Assembly (NCBI GenBank): GCA_023213395.1
Contig: CM041465.1
Span: forward strand, 161,703,741 to 161,767,740
DNA length: 64,000 nt
Direction: 5' to 3'
Source: Cycas panzhihuaensis
Lineage: Eukaryota > Cycadophyta
Within the stretch, counting starts at the first letter, position 1. Every line of letters starts with the position of its first letter. Positions 12,257-25,224 of this stretch are shown here, piece by piece. The notes below the pieces were generated by a model. It was not told the origin of the DNA, did not search any database, and was given only the letters and a program-made list of their open reading frames with translations. The translations under genes were made by a program, and so were the position numbers.

Positions 12257-13043
12257 AATAATAGCTCCTACCACCCACAATTAAAGGTAGTTAATAATTA
12301 TTTGAAGAGATATCTTTGTTGTTATGTCTTAGATAAAAAGAATCATTGGTATCAATGGCTTTCTTTAGCAAAATGGTGGTATAATACAACTTATCATATG
12401 TCTATAAAAATGACCCCATTCAAGGCTTTATATAGATATCCACCATTAACTATAAAAAATTACATCATATAGACTTCAAGGATGCAAGTAGTAGAGGAGC
12501 ATCTATAACAATAAGTCTATGTACTTTGGATATTAAAATATAAACTCAACTTGGATTAAAATAGGATGAAGCAGTAAGTAGATAAAAAATGAAGAAAGTA
12601 GAAGTTCTAGCCAAGAGATTGGATCTACCTCTGTCTATAATCTTATAAGCGAACATCACTTAAGGGAGATACCAAACATAAGATTGTGCTAAGATTCTAT
12701 GAGCTATATCAGGTCCTCAAGTATGTGGATGAGGTAGCCTATGCCTTAGAGTTACTATTAATGTCCAAGCTCTATAATGTCTTTCATGTATCTTATTTAA
12801 AAAGGGTCATTGGCCAACAAGCACATGCACAGACTGAACTTCTACTTTTGGATGATGAAGGAAAACTCCAATTGATACTAAAACAAATCCTTAAGGTAAG
12901 GATGTAAAACTCACATTCACAATAGATCTAGGGGTATCTTATCACATAGAAGTAGTTATTATGAGAAGATTCAATATAGGAGGTGAGTAAATTATCCAAG
13001 AATATCTAGAATTACTTAAGATTTGAGGGCAAAGCTTTTTAAG
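12257..13043 (+). pseudogene. Ty3/gypsy integrase C-terminal fragment
   Basis: The translation begins in the middle of the integrase core at the residues corresponding to AYHPQTDGQTE (here SSYHPQLKVVNNYL). It continues WYNTTYHMSIKMTPFKALY and the GPY/F-type region (LRFYELYQVLKYVDEVAYAL, then SKLYNVFHVSYLKRV at 12686-12830). The last part, to about 13043, is poorly conserved and ends LRAKLFKVGG, close to the usual gypsy terminus. Stops at several glutamine positions make it inactive. Everything upstream of the integrase core is replaced by the tandem array. Confidence 0.85.
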
Positions 13044-13065
13044 GTTGGGGGGGAGGCGGGGAACT
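13044..13065 (+). other. Polypurine tract of gypsy element
   Basis: GGTTGGGGGGGAGGCGGGGAA lies directly between the pol terminus and a TGTTATGTACC sequence. That is the expected position of the second-strand primer just upstream of a 3' LTR. Confidence 0.75.
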
Positions 13066-13377
13066 TGTTATGTACCTAATCCCCTTTTAATACATATATC
13101 TTCCTCCTCTCTCTCTTTGATATATCTTCTTCTTCTTTTTTATCTTTATTAGTCTCTTATTGTAATTACCCTACATGCATTAGTGAAGAGGGATAAGTAG
13201 ACTTAGTAGCTTTATACACACATACACATACATACACACACACACACTCCACTTTTGTAAAAGATATCTTTCAGCATTGACATCTTTGAGCATTGAAATA
13301 TTATGTATTAGAGGTTACCCCCTCAAAGTAGCTTAGCAATACAAAATGATCTTGTGCTTATGTAATTTTCTTAAGCA
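13066..13377 (+). repeat. 3' LTR of gypsy element (boundary inferred)
   Basis: It starts TGTTATGTACC right after the purine tract and probably ends TTAAGCA at 13377, where copia coding sequence resumes. It includes a pyrimidine-rich stretch and a (CA)n run at 13212-13247. No second LTR copy is in the window, so the right edge is inferred only from the start of copia homology. Confidence 0.55.
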
Positions 13378-15720
13378 GAATTCAACTTCCATTAGAGGAT
13401 TTGGCAATTATTAGAGTAAAGTCCATTTGACCCAGGGAAAGGTAATGGTATACTTAGTAGGAGGTCTTCTTCATTAACACCTTGAGGTTTTAGTGTAACG
13501 ATTCATTACAAGTGTATCAAAGACAAGACCCAAGTTCAAATCGTATAGGGATAATACCACTTATAAGGGTAGTAGAGTGACACGCCAAATATTGCCAATG
13601 CATAAAATGTCATCGTAGTTGGTGCCTGTGGGATATATGAATGCCAATAAATATAGGACTAGACAGGTCTAGCCTATTCAACCTAATGGGAGGTAATGGT
13701 ATACTTGGTGGGGGACCCTTTTCACTAACACCTTAAGGTTTTGGTATAATGGTTTATTACAAGTAAAAAGCATACAAAGTATATGAAACTATTGGGAACC
13801 AAGCATACATCACTCAAGATATAATATTTGCTAAAGATACGCAAGACTTGAATCCCTTATAAATTTAGTTTGTAATATAAAATGATGTTGGTGTACTTTA
13901 AGTGCCTCTTGCACTAATTCTTAAACCATTAGTACCCACATCCTCCTACATACTAAGTCCATCCTCAATTCCAATAGCCTTAACATCCACGTCAAATGCT
14001 AGCACATTAATGCCACCTATATCAATTGATGATATTTAAGTAGAGGCTACTAGTTTTCAACCACCTCTTAAGTGGATATAATATTTGCTAAAGGATTCTC
14101 CTCCTCCTCCTACAACTCTCAAAAGAGAGTTTAGAATGAGACACTCCATCAATTATACCTGAATGGCACATGTCTTTGAGACCTCTGAGCCTTCTACATT
14201 TGAGGAGGTAATCAAAGACCAAACATAGAAAGCAATAATAGATGAAGAGATGAACTCTATTCTTAAGCACAATACATGAGAGCTAACAAAACTACCACCT
14301 AGAAAGAAAGCAATTGACTGTCAATGGCTTTACAAGACTAGATTCTATGTCAATAGTGCCATTGAGCATCATAAAGCTTGTTTAGTTATAAGAGGTTTCA
14401 AATAGAAAGAGGGGATTGACTATGATGAGGCCTTTACACTGGTTACCAACATAACCACATTTTGTTTGGTTATATCTCTTGCAGTTCAATTTAACTGGCT
14501 CATGTACCAAATATATGTGAAGAGTACTTTCCTGAATGGAGAGCTCATAAAAAAGATTTTCTTGAAGGAAAACTCATGTTATTTATTGTTCCTAATAAAG
14601 AAAACTTAGTTTGTAAGCTTAAAAGATCCCTATATAGATTGAAATAGGTACCTAATGAGTGGCATACTAAGATTGATGCCATTTTCATAAAGCATAGATT
14701 CACTCATTCACCCTTTGATTCATATATATACATTTCAATTAAAGGCAACTTGATCAAAATCGTTGTGCTCTATATGGATGACTCAGCAATCACTAGTAAT
14801 AACAATGAAGTTATAACTTAGTACTCTAAATTAAATAGCAACTTTAAGATGACAGATCTTGGGTTATTATACTACTTCCTTAGCATTGAAATATGGTAGG
14901 AGCTTGGTCACATATTCTTGTCACAATCAAAGTATTCTAATAAACTCTTACAGTAGTTCAGAATGACTAACTACAAGCTTGCTCCAATTCCAATAGAAAC
15001 ATAAACCAAGCTCAACATGGATGAATAAGGAAAGCCCTTTGATCCTATATTGTACTAGCAGTTAGTTGGGAGCCTCATCTACCTCATTCATAATCATCTA
15101 GACATCTCTTATATAGTTGGGATCTACTCTAGGTATATGTCACAACCCAAATTATCCTATTAGAAGGCTACCACTAGAACTCTCAAGTACATCTATGGCA
15201 CATATCAGTTTGGACTTGACTACAATAAAATTGAATCTCCTATCCTAAAAGGATACATAGATGTTATTTGGGTAGGTTTCTAAGGCGCTTGCTATTCAAC
15301 ATTAAGATACTCTTTTGATATAAACTCATCTTCAATCTCTTAGAGCTATAAGAAATAGCCTAATGTTGCTCTTTCCTCCATCAAAGTTGAATATAAAGAA
15401 ATTGTCCATGCCACCGCAGAGTTAATTTGGGTTATAAGAATTCTTATTGAGCTTGGACTTAAATAGACTACAACTATTATTCTCTATTGTGACAATTAAA
15501 GTGTGTTAAAAATGATAAAAAATTTTGTTTTCCATGCTAGAACTAAGCACATAGAGATCCATCATCACTTCATCTACGAACATGTTCAAAACAGAGAAGT
15601 TAACCTTGTATACTGGCTAACTAAGGACTAGGTTATAGATATCTTCACCAAAGTACTTAGCAAACTGGAGTTTAAAAGGTTCTGGTATAACCTCGATGTT
15701 AAATCCAATGAAGTTGTCAT
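13378..15720 (+). pseudogene. Ty1/copia integrase-RT-RNase H fragment, plus strand
   Basis: It begins in the integrase tail (SPFDPGK, then, across the TRIM, AYKVYETIGNQ and YITQD). RT follows from about 14195: FEEVIKDQTWKAIIDEEM, KHNTWELTKLPP, CQWLYKTRF, GIDYDEAFTLV and, near 14765, VVLYMDDSAITSNN (a YMDD active site). RNase H ends the reading at about 15230-15715: SIKVEYKEIVHATAELIW, YCDN, HARTKHIEIHHHFI. The order and spacing are normal for copia pol. Gag, protease and most of the integrase are missing. Stops occur at former CAA/CAG codons, for example in the YCDN-stop-SVL segment. Confidence 0.9.
13446..13761 (+). mobile_element. TRIM, 316 bp, with 65-bp LTRs
   Basis: Two 65-bp direct repeats (13446-13510 and 13697-13761) start TGGTATACTT and end TTACA. 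Their sequence (CACTAACACCTTAAGGTTTT...) is clearly the same family as the TRIM at 3423-3723. The primer-binding site after the left repeat has decayed to GTGTATCAAAGAC. The purine tract GGGAGG (13688-13693) is kept. Flanking 5-mers are GGTAA (13441-13445) and AGTAA (13762-13766), a one-mismatch target duplication. Joining the flanks restores the copia integrase-tail frame (GK/AYKVYE), which confirms the insertion. Confidence 0.87.
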
Positions 15721-15730
15721 TAAGGGAGGG

Positions 15731-16007
15731 TGTTAAAACATCTAATAACCCCTTATTGTAGTTTATTTTACATGTAATTATACCCTTTGTATCATAGGGT
15801 GAGACTCCCTTTATAAATTAAAATGTAATTTATAATTTGATTAGGATTGCCTCCTTTGCTACTAAGTTAACTAATTATATTATTTATGTTTGGGTATCAT
15901 ATGCTTATAAATTAAGCATGATCCCTTCATTTGTACATTGTACTTTTGATATATGCAGAAGCTCTGCCAAAATTTAGATGCATGGTGTAACTAATTTATC
16001 CATAACA
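15731..16007 (+). repeat. 3' LTR of copia element (right end inferred)
   Basis: The purine tract TAAGGGAGGG (15721-15730) is followed at once by TGTTAAAACATC, a standard plant copia LTR start. The proposed end, CATAACA, is inferred from the CA terminus, since no second LTR copy is in the window. Confidence 0.6.
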
Positions 16008-16106
16008 CATTCCTGTAATCACTTTTCTCTAATGTTCTCTATTAATCTTAGTTTTTGCTTCTGATTTATTTGAATGCACATGTTATATAACCCTGTTGAT
16101 AAATTT

Positions 16107-16580
16107 GACAGATAATTTATTACCTACTTAAGGGAATGTGAACTACAATATGATTCAAGCTAATCTAAGTTTCTTAAGTTTTTATGGATGGACCTGTGTT
16201 TCCCAAGCTAGTAAGTTATATCTATAGAGATTGTGTAGCTAAAAATATACTTAAACTTGGTGATGTATTGAATCTTATCTAAGAAACAATATACTCAAAT
16301 ATTTATTCAAAATAAAACTTGTTGAAACCATTTTATTCATAAAGATCTTAGAGGGTCATCTTTAAAACATTTTGGATTTGATTATAGATATGGTTATTGT
16401 TTCAATTACCTATGCCCTCCCTTGGACTACAACTAAGTCTCTTACCTTATATTTATTGCAAAGGTTTGACTGATTGATTACATGGTAGTGTAGAGACTAC
16501 TTAGCATCGCAAGTACTTGAAATCACACTGACTACACTTATGTCTGACTTATATTGCTAAGGATTAAAAGATCATTATAG
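16107..16580 (+). repeat. Repeat R, copy 1, left part
   Basis: Diverged reverse-complement homology to 38341-39057, e.g. GTTTTTATGGATGGA, TAAAAATATACTTAAA(C/T)TTGGTGATG and AGATCTTAGAGGGT. The homology resumes at 19865-20130, showing that 16586-19859 was inserted into it. No coding motif was recognised. This copy lacks the MITE seen in the other. Confidence 0.8.
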
Positions 16581-16585
16581 TGTCC

Positions 16586-19500
16586 TATTTCTCGGCTACT
16601 GAGAATGGACATGGGCGACTTGACTCAGGTAAGTTTAGGTATGCTTCTATCTCCCTTTTCATTAGTGGTTAATCGAGGCTCATCATGCACATTGCATCTT
16701 GATTGATTGACTACATGATCATTATGCATTGTTTGCCTATTCATAATGCACCTCAACACTTTTAGCCTATGAAGACTAGGGATACATATCCCATGGCACT
16801 CCACAACCCTCCGCCGAGTCTCCACAATGTCTTCAAGCACTTCTGATTCTTGTAGCCCGTTACACATCATTTATTGGTGTGACATAACCCTTAGCACCTT
16901 GCCTAGGCCTGGTTGTCACCTTGTTGGTGCCATTTGTCTCTTTTTGGAGTCCTTGACCATTATTTCATGCCTTCCATGGTCCCTCTAGGTTCCATGACCC
17001 CTCCTTGCCACCTTAGTATTGTAGCATGCTCCCTTAGGGTCTAGGATTCCCCCCTTTTGGGAGTCTTTGGACTCCCCCCTTTCTTTTTTATCTTAATTTT
17101 AGCCACACTGCTGTAAACTTTGTGGTACCACTACAAACTTTGCAATACCATGAAGTTTGCTATGAGGTGACTGTCCATAATCTTTTTTTTATCTGGCCAT
17201 GGTAATTTTGCATTAAATGCAAAATTTCCATGTGGCAACGAGTTGATTCCCACCCAGGGCAAATCCTAATCACTCACTGGGCTAGAGTTAGATTTAAAAA
17301 CCCAAATTTCACTCCATTTCAGCCTCTTCTCACTCACTTTTCTCTCCTCTCTTCTCCACAATCTCTGAATCAGGTTTCAACTCTATTGTACCTGCTTCAC
17401 CTTTCAGTTACTAGCTCCTACAACACAAGAAACGTAGTTTGTAGGTCTATAGAAGGGCTGGATGAGGTAGAGTATGCTCCAAGCATTCCACCAATCTCCA
17501 AGCTTCACCTTTCTCATAGGTTTTGCTCCTCTTCTGTTGTACTGTAGGGGTTTTCTAGCAACCCCCTAAGGGAACTCTCCTTCTCACATGGTTTTCCTAG
17601 TACATCTGCCATAGATCTACCCTTACTAGGTACTTTCAGATCTATTTTCACTTGTTTCTTCCATATCATAGATATTCTTCTACTAGTCTCTTCATGTGAG
17701 AAGTCTTTTTTTCTTCTTTTCTGTTGTGTTGGGAGGCAATCCTTCCTTCTTACTTGCTTATATACTTCCTCCCCCAAGTTCTTTTTAGGTCTTCTTAAGG
17801 AGGTAGTAGGAAAAGAGGTTCATGAGAGAGTGAAAGAAGTCTTAGGTAGGGTTCCACACCCACACGGCTTCTCGTTAAGGTTATCCCCCTACTCTCCTTC
17901 CATTTTCCTTCTCCATACCTTTCTTGTTTACTCGAGAAACTATTGGGATGGAAACTTCTGTTGATTATAGCATAGACAATCATTTGCTATGCTTGTAACC
18001 AGCCACTAAGGATCATATATAGCCTAGTTTTCAGCCCTGCTTCATACCTTTTCAGCTTTGGGGCTTACTCTTGCATAGACTTGGAAAAGTTGCACTTGTA
18101 ACTTTTGCGACATTTATGATTTTTACAGCTTTCTTGCTATCATTTTATTTACTTACAAAAACCTATCTTGCACCTATTATTGAGTAGTCTTGGTCCTCTT
18201 AGCTATTAGCTTGGGTGCTTAGAGAACGTGTAGAGCATTTAGTAGGAGGGATAACCATTCTAAGGCTATCCATTTTCTTCCCTTTTTACCCCCTCTTTCC
18301 CATATCAATTGTTGGTTTTGCATATAAAGTATAAACAATACTAACATTACATATTTGCTACTTGGTAGATATTTGTTAAGTATATTTTATTTTACTCCTT
18401 TTCCCTTAAAAAGGAATATATATATATATATATATATATATCCTTGCATGTACTTGCTCCCACACATATCCAATGCCCCTTGGGAAAGGGCAAACTTGTG
18501 TTGTGTGGGTTTCTTGTGCTTTGGAGTGAACGGAAGCCTTCATTACAGGTACACTTTCTTTTCTTGGTTGTTACCATTGTGATGCTTTAAAACTCCAAGT
18601 ACAAGTATTCTATTCTTTTTTCCTTTCTGTTTCTTTTATGTTTAAGTTTTAGGGGAAGGTAAGGAAGCCCCCTTTTCGTTAATGCCCCTTTCACTATGCC
18701 ATCAACGACAAGACGCGTCAAGGAGGAGAGCTTGGATCGTGAAAAAAGTAAGGGAGACGCTACACTAACCGCCTGATTCCTGGGTACATTTCCTTACCTT
18801 GTCTTTCCTATTCTCACCCTTCTCTCCCCCCCTCTTTTATGCCTCCAAAATGAAAAGAAAGATGAAAGGATTGTATTATTTACATCCTATTGGTTGCTAT
18901 TGCTTGTTTCATTTAGATTACATAGTGGGAATTAGCTAACTCACACTAATAGCTACCACTTCTTTTAGTCACACACTCACTTATTTTCCTCCTCACCTAA
19001 ACTCGCATTTCCACTAGGATTTAGGTAAGGTGGGTTGAGCATTCATCCATTGGAACTGCATTTCCTCTTCACATATCGTCGAGTAGGTTTGCATTTCTCA
19101 TTCGTACCCTTTTTTCCTTAGCAGTTTGCTTGCCCTTTTTCTTCCCTTGTTCATAAAGGATAAAGAAAAGGAGGCCAATACCTAAGAAAAAGAAAGAGAG
19201 TGCATTATTTTTTTTTAATTTTATTTCTTGTATTTATAAGAAACAAACATAAACAACGATAACCTTCACCCCTACATCACCTTACTACATAATGAAAATA
19301 AATGTAGGGATAACTTACTTTGTTTATTTGCCACACCTAACCCTATTTTAGATGTGGCACCTTAGAAGTACCCCCTCTCAAGGTTATCTTTCTTTTCCAT
19401 TGCCAAATCCTTCCTTGGCTTTCCCCTTTAGCTCAAACTTAGTCTATCAACCCAACTTCCCCTTTGTTTACTCATGATTCTAGTCACTCTAGGCCTATGC

Positions 19501-19859
19501 GTGAGTCTTTTCTTCTTTCCATTAGGGCTTGCTTCACTCATTCCACTCTTTACAAGAAGAGGTGTGCCATCACCTTAGCCTCCCTTCCTTATCCATCCAA
19601 GATGGGAGGGCCCTCCTAGAGGTTACTCATCCAACCAAGGAGATCCCTCTTTTGCCCCCAATTCTGAATCGAGGAGGTGTTACTTGGAAGGGAGTTTGTA
19701 TGCTATTCACAGTCCTTGAACCTACATTCTGATGCACATACACCTTTTGTGGATGATCTCTCTCTCTCTCGCTCTTGTAGATCCTTCACCATGAAACCGT
19801 CACTTGTGTTGGCACAATCTCTCTCAGATTTAGTGATCCCCCCCAAAGGTGCAATTCCA
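16586..19859 (+). mobile_element. Solo-LTR-like insertion, 3.27 kb, TSD TGTCC
   Basis: Flanked by TGTCC at 16581-16585 and 19860-19864. The inverted copy of repeat R (38041-39057) has the empty site. The start TATTTCTCGGCTACTGAG corresponds to TGTTTCCCGACTACCAGG in the better copy at 52093, so the original began with TG; it ends CCA. A TATA-like segment (TTAGATTTAAAAACCC, about 17288-17303) lies about 700 bp in. It contains no pol motif and no internal LTR pair, so a solo LTR of an unusually long-LTR element is the best reading. Several 60-105-codon open frames inside do not correspond to anything recognised and are not shared with the second copy. Confidence 0.7.
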
Positions 19860-19864
19860 TGTCC

Positions 19865-20130
19865 AATGAATGAAAACCCACTTAAAGTGTCATTAATTCA
19901 TTCATCTTATTAAACAAGTTGATGATCATTTGACATGATTTCCTCTTTGGTTACCTCTCTTTTGACTTATTTGACTCTTTGTTGGGCTAAATGAATTATT
20001 GGTAATACCTTTTCCCTTAAAAATTTTTAAATTCTATCAAAAAATCTCTTTCTTTTTACTCAAAGGCTAGATTGTGTTTTTCATCTTAACCAAATTTGTG
20101 ATCACATTTTTTGTCTTAGCCCAAAAACAC
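19865..20130 (+). repeat. Repeat R, copy 1, right part
   Basis: Matches the reverse complement of 38041-38330: TTGATGATCAT, GGTTACCTCTCTTTT, GACTCTTTGTTGGG and AAAAATCTCTTTCTTTTT are shared. It continues from 16107-16580 across the 3.3-kb insertion. Confidence 0.8.
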
Positions 20131-21977
20131 AACCTCCTTAATAAAATGAGATCTCTTTATAACTAAAAATTGGGGCTCAATTTCCATTACATTTTAAATT
20201 CATTTTTCATCATGTTTTTCACTTTATCGTAATTTTCACTTTATTGGTTGTGTTTTTCACAATATATTACATTTTTCAACTGTCTTCACTCAAAAAAAAA
20301 AAAAACCAATAACTAGCTACTGATTTGGCTACCTAATTTTCCTTCTTGTGGGTGATCATAACTCACCTTCACTTCATTTTCACCCTCGATTTTATCCATT
20401 TCTCATTTTATAAAGAGATTTTCTTCTTTGAAGAGTTTCTTCTTCTTCTTTTAGGAGTTTTTTAGAGAAAAAAGTCTTGAAAAGTTTGTTAAAATGATAG
20501 GATTTACTCAAAATAAGTGACCCTAGATCCTTATAGCTCTTAATAGAAGTCCCAATATCTTTTTATTTATATGTTTATACTTTGGAATTCAATCTTAAGG
20601 AGATTTTGGAAGGAATATCAAAGAATTTGACTAGCCTTTTTATGAAGAATTCAAGCAAGTGGAGTGCCTCCTTCACACTCACTTGTATCTCCATCATTTC
20701 CAACAAGCATTTGGGAGTTCCAAACTTAAGTCATCTCCTTTTTTTCTTCTATTTTCCTCCTCTCCATCTCCTCCTTTTCTCTCACTCTTTCTTTCCTTCT
20801 TCTCAAGATTGCTCTCTTTTATTTCCTTCCCACCTCTTTTTGTTCGTATCACCTAATTTGATAGAACAATTTAAGAGTCACTCATTAGGTAAGGACATTA
20901 ATCTAAGGCACTCATTTAGTCCATCCTCAAGGTTTCTTTGGTAAATTTATTTACTCTTTATTTCTTTTAGTTTATTTACTTACTTTTTTGAAGAAAGGTA
21001 GTGATAAGAGGAATAGGTTTGATGAGCTTGTCTTTTAAATCCTTTTGTTTGACTATCATTAAGTCTTTTATTGATCTTTGGAAGTGCATACTTTTTTTTC
21101 TTTCCTAAGTAGATTAATATCTAATAAAAAACACTTCTTTAGACTTGTATCCTTCTTCATCACAAAAGAGGCTTTGGGAATTCCCTATTATAATCTTGTA
21201 AATGTTTAACCTTTTATGTTGAGAATTCTCTTTAGGTATAATCACTCCTTTTGGCTTATATTGCAACTTTAACTAGTTGGCTCATATAAAGACAAACATA
21301 ATAAGTCTTTCTAAGTAAGTCTCTTTACTATTCACTTTTACTTTCATAATAAAGAGTTTAAATCTCCATGTGCAAAATAAAAAAAGTAACTTCTTGAGCT
21401 AGGATAATTGTAAGAATAACAAAAGGACCCTTTTTATTTCTCTAAGTGTTATTTTATTTTTAAAAAAGGAATCAGGAACATACCTCCTCAAAACTAAGTG
21501 TCATTTTTCCTTGAGAAAGGAATAAAACTAAGAAAGAATTTATCTTACATCACTTTATATTCAAAAGGACACAAAAGAATTTGAATTCTTATGATCATTT
21601 AGGTTGTATTCATAAGAAAAGGAACATTTTGAACCCTAATTGCATTTTTGTCATTCAAAGAAAAGAGAAAAGAATATATAAGATGCATTAACATCAGGCA
21701 TTTTGGTTCCATTTAAATAACAAGAATAAAAAAGTATTTAGGACTATTTTACACTACTTGCCTTTACTCCATTAAAAGAAAAAAAAAAGATATAGCATTT
21801 AAGTTGCATTTGCATTACTTATATTTAAAAAAAAAAAGTGTTCATAGATACATATATTTAGCTTGCATTAGCTTCATATTACTTTGTTTTATGTTTTACA
21901 TTTAAATAGCTTACACATGCAATATATAAGTGCATACAGATTTACATTTAGGGTTAGTTACTTATTTGTCCTCTTTT
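20131..21977. other. Unclassified AT-rich DNA
   Basis: No element coding motif, LTR terminus or RNA gene was recognised. A 120-codon open frame at 20582-20944 is a pyrimidine-tract effect (runs of Ser, Phe, Leu and Pro). Poly-A and poly-T runs of 8-14 bases are frequent. Confidence 0.5.
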
Positions 21978-22211
21978 TTTTATGAACCTCTGTAAAGATA
22001 GTTAATTAAATTATTAAGCGAATAGGTGCTTTGAATAGTTGCAACTTTTTTTGAAAAGGGCCTATTATATACATATAAATATGTCCTTAAATGTACTATA
22101 AAATATCACTTATTTATCAATCAACTTATTGGTCTATTTGACTATTTAATATTTCAAGCACACTTGTGTACTATCCGTTATTCTCTCAAGTTATGCAAAA
22201 AGTCTATAACA
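21978..22211 (+). repeat. 5' LTR of 13.3-kb composite element
   Basis: Pairs with 35019-35233: both contain AAAGATAGTTAATTAAATTATTAAG, GAATAGGTGCTTTGAATAGTT, AAGCACACTT and a terminal CTCAAGTTATG...ATAACA. The start has decayed from TGTTATGAAC to TTTTATGAAC. It is 234 bp, against 215 bp for the partner, which carries small indels. Confidence 0.85.
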
Positions 22212-22213
22212 AG

Positions 22214-22226
22214 TGGTATTAGAGCA
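22214..22226 (+). promoter_or_regulatory. Primer-binding site, initiator tRNA-Met type
   Basis: TGGTATTAGAGCA, two bases after the LTR end. One transition from the plant consensus TGGTATCAGAGC. Confidence 0.8.
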
Positions 22227-23659
22227 AATTAATCATGTTTACACTCTAGTGGAATCCTAGTTCCATATTTCTTGTATATTATCTATCATGACATAAAAAA
22301 ACCATAATCTTGCTATTGTAAAAATCTAATTGATATAATATCTTTGCATTGACTATGGTGGATTCCTACCAATGCAATTTACACACCTTCAATCTGCAAG
22401 AGAAGATATTATAATAATAATCTATGTTTTATCAGTATGCCCTAATGTAATCCATACATCCCAATCTTTCGTGGAGGATATTGCTATAATAATCTATAGT
22501 ATTCCAATAATCTACATTGTGTCAAACATCTACTGACATAATATCTTCATCTACCATATCTTTGATGCATTATATCTTCGTCTTCTACCTTCTATTAATA
22601 TTCTATCAGCCAACATGTTATTGATCCAGTTGACTTTTTACATCAGTCCACTCTCTCCTTCATCTCCATCTTCCATCCTATATGTCATCTCCTTCTCCCT
22701 CTTCTTCCATGACTACCCTCTATCATTTGTTGAGTATGGGTTCTCTCCATACAAGAGAGTCAATTACTTATCACCCTTAGCAAGGATATAAGTTGATTGT
22801 TAATTACTCTTACATGGAAATATTCACATATACTATTAACATACTTGCCCATTTTTCTTGTTCCTGTGTAGTATATTTACATCATCAAAACCTATACTAG
22901 GCAACAAAATAATTTATTTTTCATAAAAATATTTGTTATACTATAGCTATTCTTACATCACCTTAGTCCTCGTCTTCTTTGTTGTCATCATCATTGTCAT
23001 TGCTATTAGAAATGTCAACATGGTGAGTGAGAAGTTGATGATCATTATTGTATCAAGTCTTTTATTTCATATATTTTATATATTTGCTTATACCATTATT
23101 TACATTTGTTCATTGTCCTCACATTCATCACATTATATTTTATTTTTATCGTAATTCATTATAATTAGAATACATACATAATATTACACGATATACATCT
23201 TGCTGTTATTTTTTTAATCAATTTTCCTTAGAGTAACGATCCAAACAAGTATACCAACCCCATCAATGGTCAATACATAAGCTTGCTATTGGTTAAGTAG
23301 GACAAATTCAGTACAATGTGTATTATTTAAAATTGTGAATAATAGTATTTTAGAAAAGGAGAACTAGCAATCCCTTTTGTTATGATATAACATTTCCTCA
23401 ACTCCTCCATATCCACATTACTGGGTTGTTAGCTCGTATTAATCAGGTAATACAGTGTTTCATCACTACATAATTTGTTGTGTCCACAAAAAAGACATTG
23501 TCACTCAACCTTCATTAATATATATATGTCCCTAAAATATCTACTTAGTTTCGACTTTCTTTTCTGACCATATAAAGTATAATCTATCACTAATAAATCT
23601 GTAATGTCAGCATAAATTTATTCAACATACATCATATTTATACTATTTTTGTGATAAAA
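22227..23659. other. Element interior without recognisable coding
   Basis: AT-rich leader-like sequence. No gag motif was found. The longest open frame (22933-23154) is hydrophobic and low-complexity. Confidence 0.45.
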
Positions 23660-24460
<801 letters not shown>

Positions 24461-24590
24461 GTGAATAAAAGCATCTCCAATTAGTTGTGTGATTCATTTT
24501 TCTCATATATTAATTATTACACACAAAAAAATAGATGTACAAAAGTGAATAAAGTAAATTATATTTATATATGTGAGAGAGAGAGAGACA
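24461..24590 (+). repeat. Non-satellite segment, copy 1 (duplicated at 31473)
   Basis: TACAAGGTGAATAAAAGCAT...CATTTTTCTCATATATTAATTATTACACAC... is repeated at about 31472-31595 with apparently a single difference. It is the fixed part of a tandem unit whose remainder is microsatellite. Confidence 0.9.
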
Positions 24591-24625
24591 TATATATCCA
24601 TATACATACATACATATATACATAC

Positions 24626-24690
<65 letters not shown>

Positions 24691-24696
24691 TATATG

Positions 24697-24770
<74 letters not shown>

Positions 24771-24818
24771 CATACATATATATATATGTATGTATGTATA
24801 TATATATATATATATATG

Positions 24819-24856
<38 letters not shown>

Positions 24857-24859
24857 TAT

Positions 24860-24890
<31 letters not shown>

Positions 24891-24911
24891 CATATATATA
24901 CATATATATAC

Positions 24912-24944
<33 letters not shown>

Positions 24945-24965
24945 CATATATATACATATATATAC

Positions 24966-24996
<31 letters not shown>

Positions 24997-24998
24997 CA
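24591..24998. repeat. Microsatellite (TA)n, block 2
   Basis: It begins with GAGAGACATATATATCCATATACATACATAC, also found at 23712-23760 at the start of block 1, so blocks 1 and 2 are tandem copies of one unit. Copia inserted at its right end. Confidence 0.95.
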
Positions 24999-25224
24999 TG
25001 TTGGAAAATAAACCTGCAATAAGATATTGACAAACAAAACAGAACACCTCCACAGGATCGAACGGTACCCTTAAGGTACCTCAAATTGTATTAACAAAAC
25101 ATCCTTATAACAACATTACAATATGATACACTATGTTGTGTATTTATAGTACATGTCAATATAGAGAGAGTAGGGCCCACTTGCATGTGGGACAAAATAA
25201 ATGTGCATTATCAATATTCCAACA

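Noticed and set aside
20582-20944. 120-codon ORF
   Set aside because: Composition follows a C/T tract (Ser/Phe/Leu/Pro runs). No domain, no start context, no neighbours.
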